Shown: positions 25,604 to 25,900 of the stretch, piece after piece
Layout of the letters: each line of letters opens with the position of its first letter
How positions within the stretch are numbered: the first letter of the stretch is position 1
DNA from: Caldifarciminota bacterium
GTDB taxonomy: Bacteria > Hydrothermota > UBA3073 > NMUJ01
Assembly (NCBI GenBank): GCA_021158725.1
Contig: JAGGUB010000088.1
Coordinates: 1 to 25,900, forward strand
Direction of reading: 5' to 3'
DNA: 25,900 nucleotides
Translations under genes and position numbers: made by a program
The notes under the pieces: generated by a model
Database searches by the model: none
The model's input: the letters and a program-made list of their open reading frames with translations, nothing else
Told to the model about the DNA's origin: nothing

Positions 25604-25900
25604 TGTTTGACCGTGAGTTAAAGGTTGGTGATATAGAGGTGACACTGCTGTGGTTCGACTCCATGGGTGCAAAATGTAGTTCGATATTTGTTCAAACCCC
25701 AGACATTAAGTTGCTCGTTGACCCCGGTGCTGCTGGTATGCAACCCTCGTACCCGTTACCGGATGATGTCAAAGATAAGCTACGTGCAATAGCACTTGAA
25801 AGGATAAGCAGCTATGCCCAACAAGCGGATGTCATTTTCATTTCACATTATCACTATGATCACCATACGTTACCGGAGAAGGTGCCCCACCTCTATGACA
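25603..25900 (+). CDS. Metallo-beta-lactamase-fold hydrolase, UPF0282-like (3' end outside window)
   Basis: Only the first 99 codons are in the window. The frame shows MFDRELKVGDIEVTLLWFDS, then a strand with LLVDPGAAG and, at residues 82-87, H-Y-H-Y-D-H, the HxHxDH di-metal motif of metallo-beta-lactamase-fold hydrolases. The combination of DPG, a Tyr-rich ISHYHYDHH and AQQADVIF resembles the UPF0282 family, which I know mainly from archaea; this is recognition from memory. Substrate unknown. GGAG at 25591-25594 is a plausible Shine-Dalgarno, and the ATG overlaps the vWA gene stop by one base. Confidence 0.8.
   Translation, partial: MFDRELKVGDIEVTLLWFDSMGAKCSSIFVQTPDIKLLVDPGAAGMQPSYPLPDDVKDKLRAIALERISSYAQQADVIFISHYHYDHHTLPEKVPHLYD

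Noticed and set aside
1..25900. CRISPR arrays, insertion sequences, prophage or integration sites, including at tRNA-Gln
   Set aside because: No direct-repeat arrays, transposase or integrase frames, or duplicated tRNA ends were seen; coding is continuous with core genes.

Overview
The window is about 26 kb of compact bacterial chromosome, mostly housekeeping genes with a few envelope and secretion genes. No phage, insertion sequence, CRISPR array or plasmid module is visible. Three things suggest an FCB-group or candidate-phylum bacterium of the WOR-3/Stahlbacteria/Hydrothermae kind. First, a C25 (gingipain-like) peptidase ends in a type IX secretion (T9SS) sorting domain, and tamB implies an outer membrane. 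Second, several promoters resemble the Bacteroidetes -33/-7 type (TTGAC, then TAnnTTT with G or A). Third, Shine-Dalgarno sites are strong on some genes and absent on many others. A double-activase 2-hydroxyacyl-CoA dehydratase-type protein and an acyl-CoA dehydrogenase suggest anaerobic CoA-thioester metabolism. The taxonomy is inference, not proof.

Layout. Bases 1-3204 hold the 3' part of ftsK and an overlapping rarA (chromosome segregation and replication-fork maintenance). A 1382-residue acyl-CoA dehydratase activase-related protein lies on the minus strand at 3241-7389, convergent with rarA and divergent from a secreted subtilase (7575-8684). Bases 8712-10773 are a groES-groEL operon with a promoter and a perfect-stem terminator. 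A small FmdB-type zinc ribbon, ispE, tRNA-Gln(TTG), an acyl-CoA dehydrogenase, the large C25/T9SS peptidase and topA follow on the plus strand with tiny gaps or overlaps. HU has its own tandem promoters and a strong hairpin after it. tadA follows. Then gatC-tamB-vWA protein-MBL hydrolase forms a tightly overlapping cluster that runs off the right edge.

How the parts fit. Several genes serve translation and tRNA function: tRNA-Gln, gatC (transamidation to Gln-tRNA) and tadA (wobble inosine). Others serve DNA topology and maintenance (ftsK, rarA, topA, HU). A third group serves the envelope and secretion (tamB, C25/T9SS peptidase, subtilase, vWA membrane protein). I see no clearly new multi-gene system. 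The most promising observations are a promoter grammar shared by five or six sites, a probable leaderless start for the gatC-tamB operon, the ispE stop codon lying inside the tRNA-Gln gene, the translationally coupled acd-C25-topA cluster, and the uncharacterised vWA/MBL pair behind tamB.
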